Below are positions 8,348 to 16,250 of a stretch of DNA of 19,042 nt, piece by piece. The position numbers and the translations under genes were made by a program. Source of the stretch: Clostridia bacterium (GTDB taxonomy: Bacteria; Bacillota; Clostridia; Oscillospirales; UBA644); the NCBI GenBank assembly GCA_014872655.1, contig WHHJ01000037.1, positions 1 through 19,042 on the forward strand, read 5' to 3'. The first letter of the stretch is position 1. Each line of letters starts with the position of its first letter. Under the pieces are notes generated by a model. That model searched no databases. It was not told the DNA's origin and saw only the letters and a list, made by a program, of their open reading frames with translations.

Positions 8348-9256
8348 TTATGCTCGACAGAGATATTCTTTTAAAGCCTGAATAGACTGATTCCCATCCT
8401 GATAGCCCAAATAATACAACGCACCCAACTTCTCCATATCTTTTTCCAAACGTCGTACCGAAACCGGCTGAGAGGGACTGATTACAAAAAGTCGCCCTTT
8501 TTTTCTTAGCTGTTCAATTTGGTCGCATTGAGCATTATAACACTCATTACTTTTTTCCAACGATTCAACCAGTTGTGGATAAGCCGCATAAAACCTCTTT
8601 GGCAGCGTGTGTTTTTGATGTACTTCTCGGCGAAAAGAATCCGGACGAGTCTTCACCACAACAATCTTTTCAAAATTTTGCTGCAAAGCCCATTCATAAG
8701 GAATCTTCGTACTACACCCTCCGTCTAAATACGGCCGTCCATCTATGGGAACCATCTTAGAAACATACGGCATAGATGCCGAGGCTCGAACAGCCTGAAA
8801 GATATCCGAAGTTTTTCCTTTTTCAAAATAAGCCGGCTGTCCGGTTAAACAGTCTGTAGCAACGGCTAAAAAACGCCGCTCCGGAGCAAAAAACCGTTTT
8901 TCATCAAAAGGATATGCTTCCTGAACATCTTCAAATACAAAATCAAATCCAATAATACCATGATTGTGCCGAATCGCAGGTAAACCAACATATCGAGGAT
9001 CATGCCGATACCGCAAATTGATTCGCGCTGCCCGACCAATATGTCCGGCAACATAGTTTACTCCTGTCATTGCCCCTGCAGAAACACCAATTGTACACTG
9101 CAAATTGATATGGTGCTCCATTAACGCATCCAATACCCCGCACGTATATATTCCACGAAAGGCGCCACCCTCCAATACCAAGCATCCGTCAAGAATCTGA
9201 TTGGTTGCCGTTCCGGACGGAAGACGATCAATACCTGAAAAAATTTTGTTCTTCAT
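8348..9256 (-). CDS. Patatin-like phospholipase / acyl hydrolase
   Basis: 302-residue serine hydrolase of the patatin family, YjjU/RssA-like bacterial branch. It has the oxyanion loop LVLEGGAFRGIYTCGVLD, the nucleophile elbow TIGVSAGAMTG (GxSxG) and the catalytic Asp in DGGCSTKIP, forming the Ser-Asp dyad. The C-terminal third (EKSNECYNAQCDQIEQLRKKG, then VISPSQPVSVRRLEKD) matches the extension of that branch. No signal peptide is seen, so it is probably cytoplasmic or peripheral. The ATG at 9256 is preferred; TTG and GTG codons at 9271 and 9268 are in frame, and the ribosome site is poor for all of them. It stands alone behind its own promoter. The lipid substrate is unknown. Confidence 0.88.
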   Translation of the reverse strand: MKNKIFSGIDRLPSGTATNQILDGCLVLEGGAFRGIYTCGVLDALMEHHINLQCTIGVSAGAMTGVNYVAGHIGRAARINLRYRHDPRYVGLPAIRHNHGIIGFDFVFEDVQEAYPFDEKRFFAPERRFLAVATDCLTGQPAYFEKGKTSDIFQAVRASASMPYVSKMVPIDGRPYLDGGCSTKIPYEWALQQNFEKIVVVKTRPDSFRREVHQKHTLPKRFYAAYPQLVESLEKSNECYNAQCDQIEQLRKKGRLFVISPSQPVSVRRLEKDMEKLGALYYLGYQDGNQSIQALKEYLCRA

Positions 9257-9509
9257 CTCAAACAACACCAAAATATAAATAGATTTTTATCGCGCTACAA
9301 AAAATACTTTTTTTTCAATTGTTTTGTAACCATCGACCAAAGACTTACGAAAATATGTATTTTTCAACCCTTGTTCTTTATTATACATAATAACTGTCAC
9401 TTTTTCAAGACAAAACAACTATTTATTTGGAGTTATTCAAAAAATATTGAAGAATAGTACCTTTTATCTTTCCTATTCAAACAAAACAAACTTCTTTTAA
9501 TTTCATTAA
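9257..9509. other. Leader and upstream region of the patatin gene
   Basis: AT-rich stretch with no gene. Its left half is the approximately 115-base untranslated leader of the patatin gene. The leader contains an inverted TACAAAA / TTTTGTA pair (about 9297-9329). To the right lie the promoter and the spacer to the MATE remnant. Confidence 0.5.
9380..9408 (-). promoter_or_regulatory. Promoter of the patatin gene
   Basis: Minus-strand -35 TTGAAA (9403-9408) and -10 TATAAT (9380-9385) with a 17-base spacer. Transcription would start near 9373, leaving a long leader before the ATG at 9256. Confidence 0.7.
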
Positions 9510-9938
9510 TTATGACAATATGGTCATGTTTAAAGCTGAAATATTTATATTAAAATTTTTATAAGTTATTATAATGATAATAACGGAAGCAACAAAAGTT
9601 ATCACGTCTGCAAGTGGCATGGAATAAAGAACTCCGTTTAACCGGAAAAATATCGGCAATAGAATTGCCAAGCCGACCCCTAACACAATTTCTCTGCGCA
9701 TAGACAAAAAAGTAGATAACCAAGGTTTTCCAAGCGATTGTAAAAAAATAAAGGTAGCCTTGTTTACGGTTGCCAACGGCAACATACAAAGATAAATTCG
9801 AAATGCTTTTACTGCAAAATCCATATAATAAACACTTTCATTTGACGCACCAAATAGAAAAATCAATTGCTGTGGCATAAATTCTACAATAAGTAACGAT
9901 AGGTTATTAGAATAATATACAACCCTTTCTTGATTTTT
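9510..9938 (-). pseudogene. C-terminal remnant of a MATE family efflux transporter
   Basis: About 140 codons that read like the last third of a NorM/DinF-type MATE transporter: a degraded KYKNQERV (family: NYGAKNYxRV) at the entry, then LIVEFMPQQLIFLFGAS, FAVKAFRIYLCMLPL, FLQSLGKPWLSTFLSMRRE and a final helix pair (GVLYSMPLADVITF, VASVIIIIITY). A complete protein has about 450 residues in 12 helices. The frame hits TAA at 9972-9974 and nothing MATE-like is seen further upstream, so roughly two thirds are missing. An internal ATG at 9878 has no ribosome site. Treated as a dead fragment left by deletion. Confidence 0.85.
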
Positions 9939-10031
9939 ATATTTGAAATCAAGACTATTCGAAAGTTTATATTATCTGATTTACTTTATTATCACCATTG
10001 TTCTTTAAAAATCCCTAGCCATAAAATATAT

Positions 10032-10083
10032 AAAAAACCGGTTGTAACCTAAACATTTCCGTTTAGATTACAACCGGTTTTTT
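10032..10083. terminator. Long bidirectional terminator hairpin
   Basis: Two 23-base arms (10032-10054 and 10061-10083) that pair with a single mismatch around a 6-base loop, with A6 on one side and T6 on the other. It can terminate in both directions. No intact gene ends directly beside it: to the left is the MATE remnant, to the right a gene-free stretch. Confidence 0.85.
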
Positions 10084-10445
10084 ATCTACAGGCACTAAAA
10101 AAGATGCCATGTTCCGTTTGGCTTTTGTACTGAACCTGCACATTTTTATTTTTCTTTTGGTATGCCAAGTTTTTGCGCTGTTACTACATGTTCACGCGGC
10201 TCTTTAAAATGCAAAATACCGAACCCTGGTGAAAGAGCCTTTGGTTATAAAAAAGTATAAAACACAATCAAACAATCCAATTCAAATCACACAAGATTTG
10301 GTTTTTTGTAAAACAATTGTCTAATTCAGTTTACCACTATCGATATCGTAAAAGCCCGTAAACAAGGTGTTTACATAAAACATCGGTTGTGATTTTGACA
10401 TTTCTGCTTAATACAACCAGTATCCCAATTATCATCTTTTCTGCT
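10084..10445. other. Gene-free degraded stretch between two related hairpins
   Basis: No intact gene. On the minus strand a short open segment (10146-10244, 32 codons, no start) reads PGFGILHFKEPREHVVTAQK then LGIPKEK and a stop, which looks like a protein C-terminus but is not one I recognise. The same place carries an 8-base inverted pair GGCTCTTT (10198-10205) / AAAGAGCC (10232-10239). Near the right end (10384-10420) lies a degenerate copy of the hairpin at 10032-10083. Confidence 0.5.
10384..10420 (-). repeat. Degenerate copy of the 10032-10083 hairpin
   Basis: CGGTTGTGATTTTGACATTT and the following 17 bases align with 10039-10077 over their whole length, with two gaps and mostly transition differences; the GGTTGT...ACAACC outer stem is kept but the inner stem is broken. 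It lies about 26 bases after the hydrolase stop, where a terminator would be expected. Confidence 0.6.
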
Positions 10446-11345
10446 TCATAGACGATCAATGAAATTCCAAACAGCCTGGCAAAAATCCTGCGGTTTATCC
10501 GCATGAATATAATGACCACAATCAGATACCGTTTTGACAATTCCATTTGTGTGAGTAGCAAACCATTCCTGAAATCCATCTGGAAATACTGGGTCATGAT
10601 CACCTCTTAACTATATCTGAGGACACGATATCTTAGCTGTATCCTCCAGAAAATTTACATTATTTATGGGGTCTGCCATTATTTTTCTACGGTGTACTTC
10701 ACTATTATGCCATTGATTCTCTGTGACAGTATCGAAGTGACAGTATTCCAACATTTCAACCGACCAAGGTTTATTATAATATACAATTTCTCGATAGTTT
10801 TCCGGGATGCTGATCAATATATCGCCTAGTTGGCAGAGATCCGTGACTCCTTTCATCTTCGCGTAGATCTCATCGCACAAGGCATCCTCCTGCACTGTAT
10901 GTAAATAATCACAATGGTGCTTTAGAATCGCCTTCATTGCATCCACACTGCTCCAGTTTGGATTTTCATAAGTAATTCCTCCTGTAACTTTCGGATACCT
11001 TGTTGCATACAAGAGCGCAATCAGTCCGCCAAAAGAATGCCCTAGCAAAATGATCTTAGGGATGTGCAGCGCTCTTCGAATGCTTTCACAATCATCCACC
11101 AGCATATTAACAGTTAATTCCTCATCTTCTCCAACCCCGTCCGAACGCAGAACTCCCCTTTGATCGAAAATCAAAACATTGATCTTTTCTGCAAGTCGGT
11201 GGGCAATATAATTGAAACTTTCGCAGTTAGCCCCCGGCCCTCCATGAAGATATACGATGGTCCTGGCATTTTTTTATTCATTATAATACCGTGCGTATAC
11301 TCTTTTGCCTTCTGCTAACGGAATAAAAAATTCTTTCATAACCAT
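10446..11345 (-). pseudogene. Alpha/beta hydrolase (proline iminopeptidase-like), two in-frame stops
   Basis: Read from the ATG at 11345 (GAGGGGAGAG upstream) the frame runs 299 codons to TGA at 10446 with the whole fold present. It has the oxyanion motif HGGPG (codons 34-38), the nucleophile elbow LGHSFGG (Ser104), the acid in RGDHDPVF (Asp251) and the histidine in DCGHYIHADKP (His278). The frame is broken by TAA at codon 24 (11274-11276) and TAG at codon 245 (10611-10613). No insertion or deletion is needed to join the three pieces, so these are point changes. The middle piece could restart at a TTG (11174) but would lack HGGPG, the acid and the histidine. The family includes prolyl aminopeptidases and other small-substrate hydrolases; the substrate is unknown. 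Almost certainly inactive as written. Confidence 0.88.
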
Positions 11346-11564
11346 TTCTCTCCCCTCACTTAGAAACATAAGTGCCTCAATTTATAAAATCTTATTTTTC
11401 AGTAATTCAAATCACTATGACCCTATTAATCATCCTTCTTATTCCATAATAATGAAAGGTTTGTTAAAAAACAAGTTCGTATCTAGGTAGGTTGTTTATA
11501 CTGGAGAGCGTTATAAAAAATACCTGCTATATCCACTATAATAAATAATCTTTCTTAAGAAAAT
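11346..11564. other. Intergenic region upstream of the hydrolase pseudogene
   Basis: No gene. A small inverted pair CACTTA (11357-11362) / TAAGTG (11369-11374) sits just before the ribosome site of the hydrolase, and a weak minus-strand TTGAAT...TATAAA promoter-like pair lies in the 11380-11415 region. Nothing else is recognisable. Confidence 0.4.
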
Positions 11565-11598
11565 AAAAAGCCCCAAACGCGAAAGGCGTGTCGAGGCT
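11565..11598 (-). terminator. Terminator of tRNA-Ala
   Basis: On the minus strand AGCCTCGACACGC, loop CTTTC, GCGTTTGGGGCT and then TTTTT: a stem with one bulge and G-U pairs followed by a T run, six bases after the CCA end of the tRNA. Confidence 0.8.
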
Positions 11599-11604
11599 CT
11601 CTAC

Positions 11605-11680
11605 TGGTGGAGCATACGGGATTCGAACCCGTGACCCCAACACTGCCAGTGTTGTGCGCTCCCAGCTGCGCTAATGCCCC
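11605..11680 (-). tRNA. tRNA-Ala (anticodon GGC)
   Basis: 76 bases including an encoded CCA. The acceptor stem GGGGCAT pairs with ATGCTCC and contains the G3-U70 wobble that identifies alanine tRNAs. The D arm GCGCAGCTGGGAGCGC, the anticodon stem CAACA/TGTTG with loop CTGGCAG (anticodon GGC, reading GCC and GCU), and the T arm ACGGGTTCGAATCCCGT are all canonical. It has its own promoter and terminator and no neighbouring tRNA in the window. Confidence 0.97.
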
Positions 11681-11690
11681 GTTTTCTATT

Positions 11691-11719
11691 ATGATACCAT
11701 AAAACTTTTATTTTGTCAA
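11691..11719 (-). promoter_or_regulatory. Promoter of tRNA-Ala
   Basis: Minus-strand -35 TTGACA (11714-11719) and -10 TATCAT (11691-11696), 17 bases apart, with the tRNA 5' end 11 bases past the -10 box, so there is almost no leader. Confidence 0.8.
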
Positions 11720-11813
11720 TAAAAGATTACAATGAATTTTTATAAAAACCGAAATATTATCAAGATTGATGTCATACAATGATAGCGATTCTATAGCAAA
11801 CCGTGCATCATGC

Positions 11814-11842
11814 TTGACGGATATCCTGTTTTGTGTTACAAT
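11814..11842 (+). promoter_or_regulatory. Promoter of the zinc-ribbon/ydcF-like operon
   Basis: -35 TTGACG (11814-11819) and -10 TACAAT (11837-11842) with a 17-base spacer, giving a leader of about 20 bases before the ATG at 11869. Confidence 0.78.
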
Positions 11843-11868
11843 AAAAGAAAAAACAGGGAGGCTCCCCT

Positions 11869-12333
11869 ATGTATTGTCCTAAATGCGGAACTCAATTACA
11901 ACAAGATGCGGTATTTTGTCCCCATTGCGGAAATCAAGTTCAAGACACCGTGCACAATCAAACCCAGACAAATACCACGCAAACCTATGCAACCAATCAA
12001 ATTCCCCCACAAATGCAGGGAAGTTACTACAATCAGACAACTACTCCGTATCAGCAACCAACCAAAACATCTAATAATCGAACCGGATTTGCGGTGGCCT
12101 CTTTGGTATTAAGTCTTTGTTCTGTTGTTCTTTTCTGGATTCCGTTTATTCTTTCTGTTCCTGGATTGATTTTTGGTATATTGGGCTTAAAATCACCGTC
12201 CTACAAGGGCCTTGCTATCGCCGGAATTGTGATTAGTTCAATTGTTTTATTTATTTGGGTTATTATCCTTTTTATCGCAATCCTTACCGCAGGTTTTGCC
12301 GGAGCATATTACAGCGCGTATCCTTATATTTAA
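11869..12333 (+). CDS. Zinc-ribbon membrane protein with DUF4190-like domain
   Basis: 154 residues. It starts with a zinc ribbon of two CPxC knuckles (CPKC at 3-6, CPHC at 17-20). A polar linker rich in Gln, Thr and Asn follows (about 24-68), then two hydrophobic hairpin helices (about 70-100 and 110-148) with the internal GLIFGILGLKSPSYKGLAIA loop typical of DUF4190-like proteins. Expected to sit in the membrane with the ribbon in the cytoplasm. No enzymatic motif is seen and the function of such proteins is not known. GGGAGG lies 7 bases before the ATG. It is followed after 9 bases by the YdcF-like gene, so the two are co-transcribed. Confidence 0.85.
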   Translation: MYCPKCGTQLQQDAVFCPHCGNQVQDTVHNQTQTNTTQTYATNQIPPQMQGSYYNQTTTPYQQPTKTSNNRTGFAVASLVLSLCSVVLFWIPFILSVPGLIFGILGLKSPSYKGLAIAGIVISSIVLFIWVIILFIAILTAGFAGAYYSAYPYI

Positions 12334-12342
12334 CGGAATTGG

Positions 12343-13110
12343 ATGATGAATAAAAGATTTTGTGTCTTCTATCGAGTATTCGGCGGATTATTATTTATCC
12401 TATCTATTTTACCGACAATTCTTTACGGTGTTTTTAACGTAGGAGTCTGGCTGCCGGCTATAGCCGGCATTCTTTTAATCGCTTTGCCAAACGGAGCAAA
12501 ATGGGCTCAAAAAAAATTTCCGCATGGATACAAAAAAATAAAATGGAGTATTCTTGTTTTACTTTTTTGTTGTATAGGAGTATTTGTCACACTCCTGAAC
12601 ATGATGATTCATTACAGTCAATTACAGCCGGATACCTCCGCAAAAACAGTCATAGTCTTGGGCTGTGAAGTAAAGCAGACAGAACCATCCCAAATGCTAA
12701 GTTATCGAATTGATGCAGCCTATGAATATTTAGTTTCTCACCCACAGACAGTTTGTATAGCTGCCGGAGGTTTAGGAAATCATGCACAGATCACAGAGGC
12801 CGAATGCATCAAAAAAGAACTGATCCAAAAAGGCATTTCGGCAGATCGTATTTATACCGAAAACACCTCTGCAAACACCGATGAAAACATGGGAAATGCA
12901 GCGCAAATTATTCAAAAACATGGTCTTGATTCCAATGTTGTAGTAGTGACTGATGCCTTTCATGAATACCGTGCATCATTATATGCTCAAAAATATGGAC
13001 TGAATGCAACGCCTTTTTCAGCTTATTGTCCTTATTTTTTGCAGCAATCTTATTGGGTTCGGGATATGCTCGGACTTGTAAAATACGCCGTTATAGACAA
13101 CAGAGACTGA
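12343..13110 (+). CDS. YdcF/SanA/ElyC-like membrane protein (DUF218)
   Basis: 255 residues with three N-terminal hydrophobic helices (about 9-30, 34-50 and 66-88) and a C-terminal DUF218 Rossmann-like domain. That domain begins TVIVLGCEVKQTEPSQMLSYRIDAAYEYL and continues with AAGGLGNHAQITEAECIKKEL, the conserved ENTSANTDENMGNAAQII and VVVTDAFHEYRASLYAQKYGL. This is the SanA/ElyC/YdcF family, linked in other bacteria to envelope integrity and cell-wall lipid-carrier steps; its biochemical activity is poorly defined. The ribosome site is weak, and start ATGs at 12343 and 12346 are both possible. Translation may depend on the upstream gene 9 bases away. The stop codon lies inside the terminator stem. 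Confidence 0.87.
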   Translation: MMNKRFCVFYRVFGGLLFILSILPTILYGVFNVGVWLPAIAGILLIALPNGAKWAQKKFPHGYKKIKWSILVLLFCCIGVFVTLLNMMIHYSQLQPDTSAKTVIVLGCEVKQTEPSQMLSYRIDAAYEYLVSHPQTVCIAAGGLGNHAQITEAECIKKELIQKGISADRIYTENTSANTDENMGNAAQIIQKHGLDSNVVVVTDAFHEYRASLYAQKYGLNATPFSAYCPYFLQQSYWVRDMLGLVKYAVIDNRD

Positions 13111-13139
13111 ACCGGCAAGTGTTCAGTCTCTGTTTTTTT
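13099..13139 (+). terminator. Terminator of the zinc-ribbon/ydcF-like operon
   Basis: Perfect 13-base stem AACAGAGACTGAA (13099-13111) and TTCAGTCTCTGTT (13122-13134) with a 10-base loop, running into seven T. The left arm includes the last codons and TGA stop of the YdcF-like gene. Confidence 0.9.
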
Positions 13140-13170
13140 ATGTTAACACCGGGTGGCTGGTGTTCAAAAA

Positions 13171-15316
13171 TTATGCATACTGCCCGCTTAAAGATTCAGA
13201 AAACGTTGATAAATCTAATTGGGCCATATCCACTGGCAACAAGAGTTCATATTCAGCCCCCTCACGCCCAGAAGAATAATCAGAAATATAAATTTGTATA
13301 TAACCATCATCTTGATCTGTAACAGGTTGTTTCCGAATTGCAGATCTCAATGCTTTTTCATTATCCGCAGACAATTCCTCCATAAATAATTGCATCTGCC
13401 CGTGTTCTTCGTCTTTAATATTTAAAGTCATCGTATAATAGAAATCCGATTTTTCTGCATCGGCAGAAGCGATTTTCTGCAAAACAGAATCAATCTCCGA
13501 TTCAAAAGACGTATAATTGTATTGAAAATACTGATTACAGGTTTGAGGAAATAGATCCCGGTAAACCGGAATAACCAAAAACGGGTCACTGGAACCTGAA
13601 TGTATTTGATACCGAAAATTAAACAAAGAAATATCCGAGTTTAAGTTTCTTTCATTCCAAGCTTGAAAATCTACTTTGCTAAACTCTTCGCAAAAGGTGT
13701 CATAAAGCGATTGAACATCTTGACCTGACAGCCACAAATTATTTACAGAAATATCAGAAAGCGGCTGCGGTAATGTCGTCCAAGCCTTGATATAGTCGGG
13801 GCTTTTCTGGCGCGCCTGTGTAATTTGTTCCGAAAGATCGGACGGAACAAAAATTCTCCGAGTCTTGGTTCCCTTAGTACTTTCAATACTTAATTGATAT
13901 TGAACGTATTTTGTTTTAGCCCCGGCTTTATCGGAATAATAACGATCAAAATAGACACCGTTTTTTTGCTGATAAGCATCAACGTTTTCTTTCAGGCTCT
14001 CCGAAACAGCTTCCAAAATCTTCGGATCTGTAATCTCCGAAGATCCACCGGCTTGCTCTGCATATTCCCCAAAAGGTGATACTGTACGAAGATGTCATAT
14101 CGTCCAACGGAACAACCGAAACACTTTGAATCTCCGATGCCTTTGGCGTAAACGCCATCTCAGAAGCCCGAATCCCATACAATCCGATAAATATCGCAAT
14201 ATTTAGTGCGATTACAATACTAAAAGCAGGAATCGCCTTCACGACATTTTTCCACTTTCGAGTCGAAATCAACTCATATAGGAAATATACCAAAATAGCG
14301 ACTAAATAGCATGTCACATACAAAAAGATCTGAGAGCCCAATATCTCATCATTGGCATAGATCCTGTTTAAATCACTAAAAATACCGCAACATATCGCAA
14401 TGCAAACCACCATTGTCACAGCAATGCGAAAAACAGCTTGCCAAGTCCGATTCAATGCAGCCTGCCCTGCGCTCTCACTTTTACGTAAATAAAATAAAAT
14501 TGCAGCAGCAACAACAAAAACAACAGCAATAACAACCGTGTAAATCATTCCGGAAGCCGCAGTCAAACAATCAAAAGGACTGCTATTTCCATATGCGCCT
14601 AAACACCGGAGAATAAACTCCGTAACAAGGTTATATCGGCCGGATAACAACGGAGGCAGCCCTTCTGTTAAGAACGGAATGGTTCCGGTAATTGAAGAAC
14701 TAAGCACCAACACACAAAATCTCGGCAGAAATAAAACCAATCCGGAAACAATGACATTGGAGAAGATAGTTCCTGTTATCATCATTGAAAAACTGACGAC
14801 TCCACTAACAAAGACAGAAGCAATAAAGCAGCCCAACATCAGTAAAAACAACGAGCCATACAGCAATGTCATGTATTTTCCGCAGAATAAAACTGTAACG
14901 ATAGAAACTAAACCGGAAAACAAAATTAATATCGCCAACCAGGTAAAAATCGCGGCCATTAAACTGACATAAACAGCAATTCGAGTATGGGGAATCGAAT
15001 GATAAAAGTCGGAAGCATTTCTTTTATCTAAAAAATGAAATAAGATCAAAGTCATTAATGGAGCCGCCAATAAAAATGAAAGAATCAATAGCGGATTTAC
15101 AGCAGCTCCCGTTACGCTTACCGCAACGGCATTTATCGTCGCTGACACACCATTCATCTCTCGCTGCGAAAACTCTAAAAAGACCAGACCGACGGGAACC
15201 AATATGGATCCTAAGCCCATGAGGACAGCAAAGACGATTCCCGGAATGCGCAGTTGCCGCAAGCCTTCTACATAAACACCGAGGCTGAAAAATTCTTTTT
15301 TTGCTCTTTTATTCAT
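13171..15316 (-). pseudogene. ABC-2-type permease with extracytoplasmic C-terminal domain, frameshifted
   Basis: Membrane partner of the ATPase at 15328. The first part (15316 to about 14075) encodes many hydrophobic helices and ends in a helix followed by ASEIQSVSVVPLDDMTSSYSIT. The reading then moves to the next frame: ITFGEYAEQAGGSSEITDPK continues smoothly into a 280-codon soluble region ending SGQYA. Removing one base from the T4G4 run (14067-14074 on the plus strand) joins the parts into 714 residues. As written, the first frame runs on through 30 unrelated codons and stops at 13979, losing the soluble domain. The soluble part follows the last helix, as in large Bacillota permeases with an outside domain. 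The ATG at 15316 has GAGGTGGG upstream; a GTG at 15325 is less likely. Sequencing error is a real alternative because the lesion is in a homopolymer. Confidence 0.85.
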
Positions 15317-15327
15317 TATTCCCACCT

Positions 15328-16221
15328 CTATTCTATATGAAACGTGTAACCAAGTGTTTCCATCTCATAAGTAAACACTTCTTCTAACGATAACGGCAAG
15401 ACATCCAAAACTGTCGGGTTCATTGCTTTTAATCTCTCAACCACACTTTGGCGGTCGCCCCGAACAATCATATTGGCAACTGACCCCTGCTTGGAAAAAT
15501 GAGAGATCTCGATGCCTTCAAAACGGGATTGATTGTAATCGTCTGTAAATGCAACCTGAATTTTAAACTGAACCGTTTTCAAATCCTGAATATCACTTTC
15601 CACAACCAATCCGCCTTTATGCAATAGCGCTAATTGGTCACACATATCCTCTAATTCCCGTAAAGAATGCGAAGTAATAATAGCCGAAACGCCCCGATCA
15701 TAAACATCTTCGCAAATCAATCCTTTGATGAAATTCCGCATGACCGGATCCAAGCCGTCAAACGTCTCGTCAAAAAATAAATATTTAGGCTGTGTGGCTA
15801 AAGCCAGAATCGTTGCGGCCTGTCGTTTCATTCCTTTTGAAAAAGAATTTAACGACTTTTTCGTATCCAATTCCAAGGTCTTTGCTAATTTTCGATATTT
15901 CGCCATGTCAAACTGAGGATAGATGGATTGATACATTACCGCCATCCGATCCATCGAGGCATTGTTCAAGAAGTACAATTCATCTGGGATATATGCAATC
16001 AATCCCTTTACCTTCGGATTGTCCCAAACTGGTTGCTCATCAATAAAAACAGAGCCTCCGTCCGGCTTGTAAACGCCGGATATCGTGCGAAGAAACGTCG
16101 ATTTTCCCGCACCGTTTGAACCGACCATACCATAGATACATCCATCATCTATAGTACACGTCACATGTTCCAATGCAACAAACTTTTCAAAATGTTTTGA
16201 AAGGTTTTCCGCTCTTATCAT
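15328..16221 (-). CDS. ABC transporter ATP-binding protein (YtrB/EcsA-like)
   Basis: 297-residue cytoplasmic ATPase. Walker A is GSNGAGKST (about 34-42). The signature is FSKGMKRQ, a KGM variant of LSGGQ common in this branch, and Walker B FFDETFDGLDP includes the catalytic Glu; the switch is ITSHS. A C-terminal regulatory region of about 80 residues follows. It powers the permease encoded 11 bases downstream. TAGGAGG lies at the ideal distance from the ATG. With a YtrA-type GntR regulator upstream, the set resembles Bacillota Ytr-like operons, often induced by cell-wall antibiotics; that role is inference here. Confidence 0.93.
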   Translation of the reverse strand: MIRAENLSKHFEKFVALEHVTCTIDDGCIYGMVGSNGAGKSTFLRTISGVYKPDGGSVFIDEQPVWDNPKVKGLIAYIPDELYFLNNASMDRMAVMYQSIYPQFDMAKYRKLAKTLELDTKKSLNSFSKGMKRQAATILALATQPKYLFFDETFDGLDPVMRNFIKGLICEDVYDRGVSAIITSHSLRELEDMCDQLALLHKGGLVVESDIQDLKTVQFKIQVAFTDDYNQSRFEGIEISHFSKQGSVANMIVRGDRQSVVERLKAMNPTVLDVLPLSLEEVFTYEMETLGYTFHIE

Positions 16222-16250
16222 ACGATTTCCTCCTAAGCTTTTTTCTTTCT

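Noticed and set aside
10032..10420. Insertion sequence or CRISPR-like repeats
   Set aside because: Only two hairpin copies are seen, with no transposase, no target duplication and no regular spacers.
10337..10603. Open frame of 88 codons on the minus strand
   Set aside because: It is out of frame with the hydrolase C-terminal piece, which carries recognisable catalytic motifs in the same DNA; it has no family resemblance.
293..11345. An altered genetic code (stop codon read as an amino acid) explaining the in-frame stops
   Set aside because: Interruptions use TGA, TAA and TAG, and each of these also ends intact genes in the window (for example TGA in marR and prmA, TAG in alaX and gntR, TAA in ddh and nfo). 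Tryptophan is encoded by TGG where checked.
11810..12112. Plus-strand open frame overlapping the start of the zinc-ribbon gene
   Set aside because: It starts in the promoter and is in a different frame from the CPxC zinc-ribbon protein, with no recognisable content.
13140..13170. AACACC/GGTGTT hairpin as terminator of the permease gene
   Set aside because: A 6-base stem with an 8-base loop and no T run after it on the minus strand is too weak to call.
14067..14074. Programmed +1 frameshift in the permease gene
   Set aside because: No slow stop codon, rare-codon stall or upstream ribosome-site stimulator is evident at the shift point, and the first frame simply runs on for about 30 unrelated codons. 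A plain one-base lesion or error is simpler.
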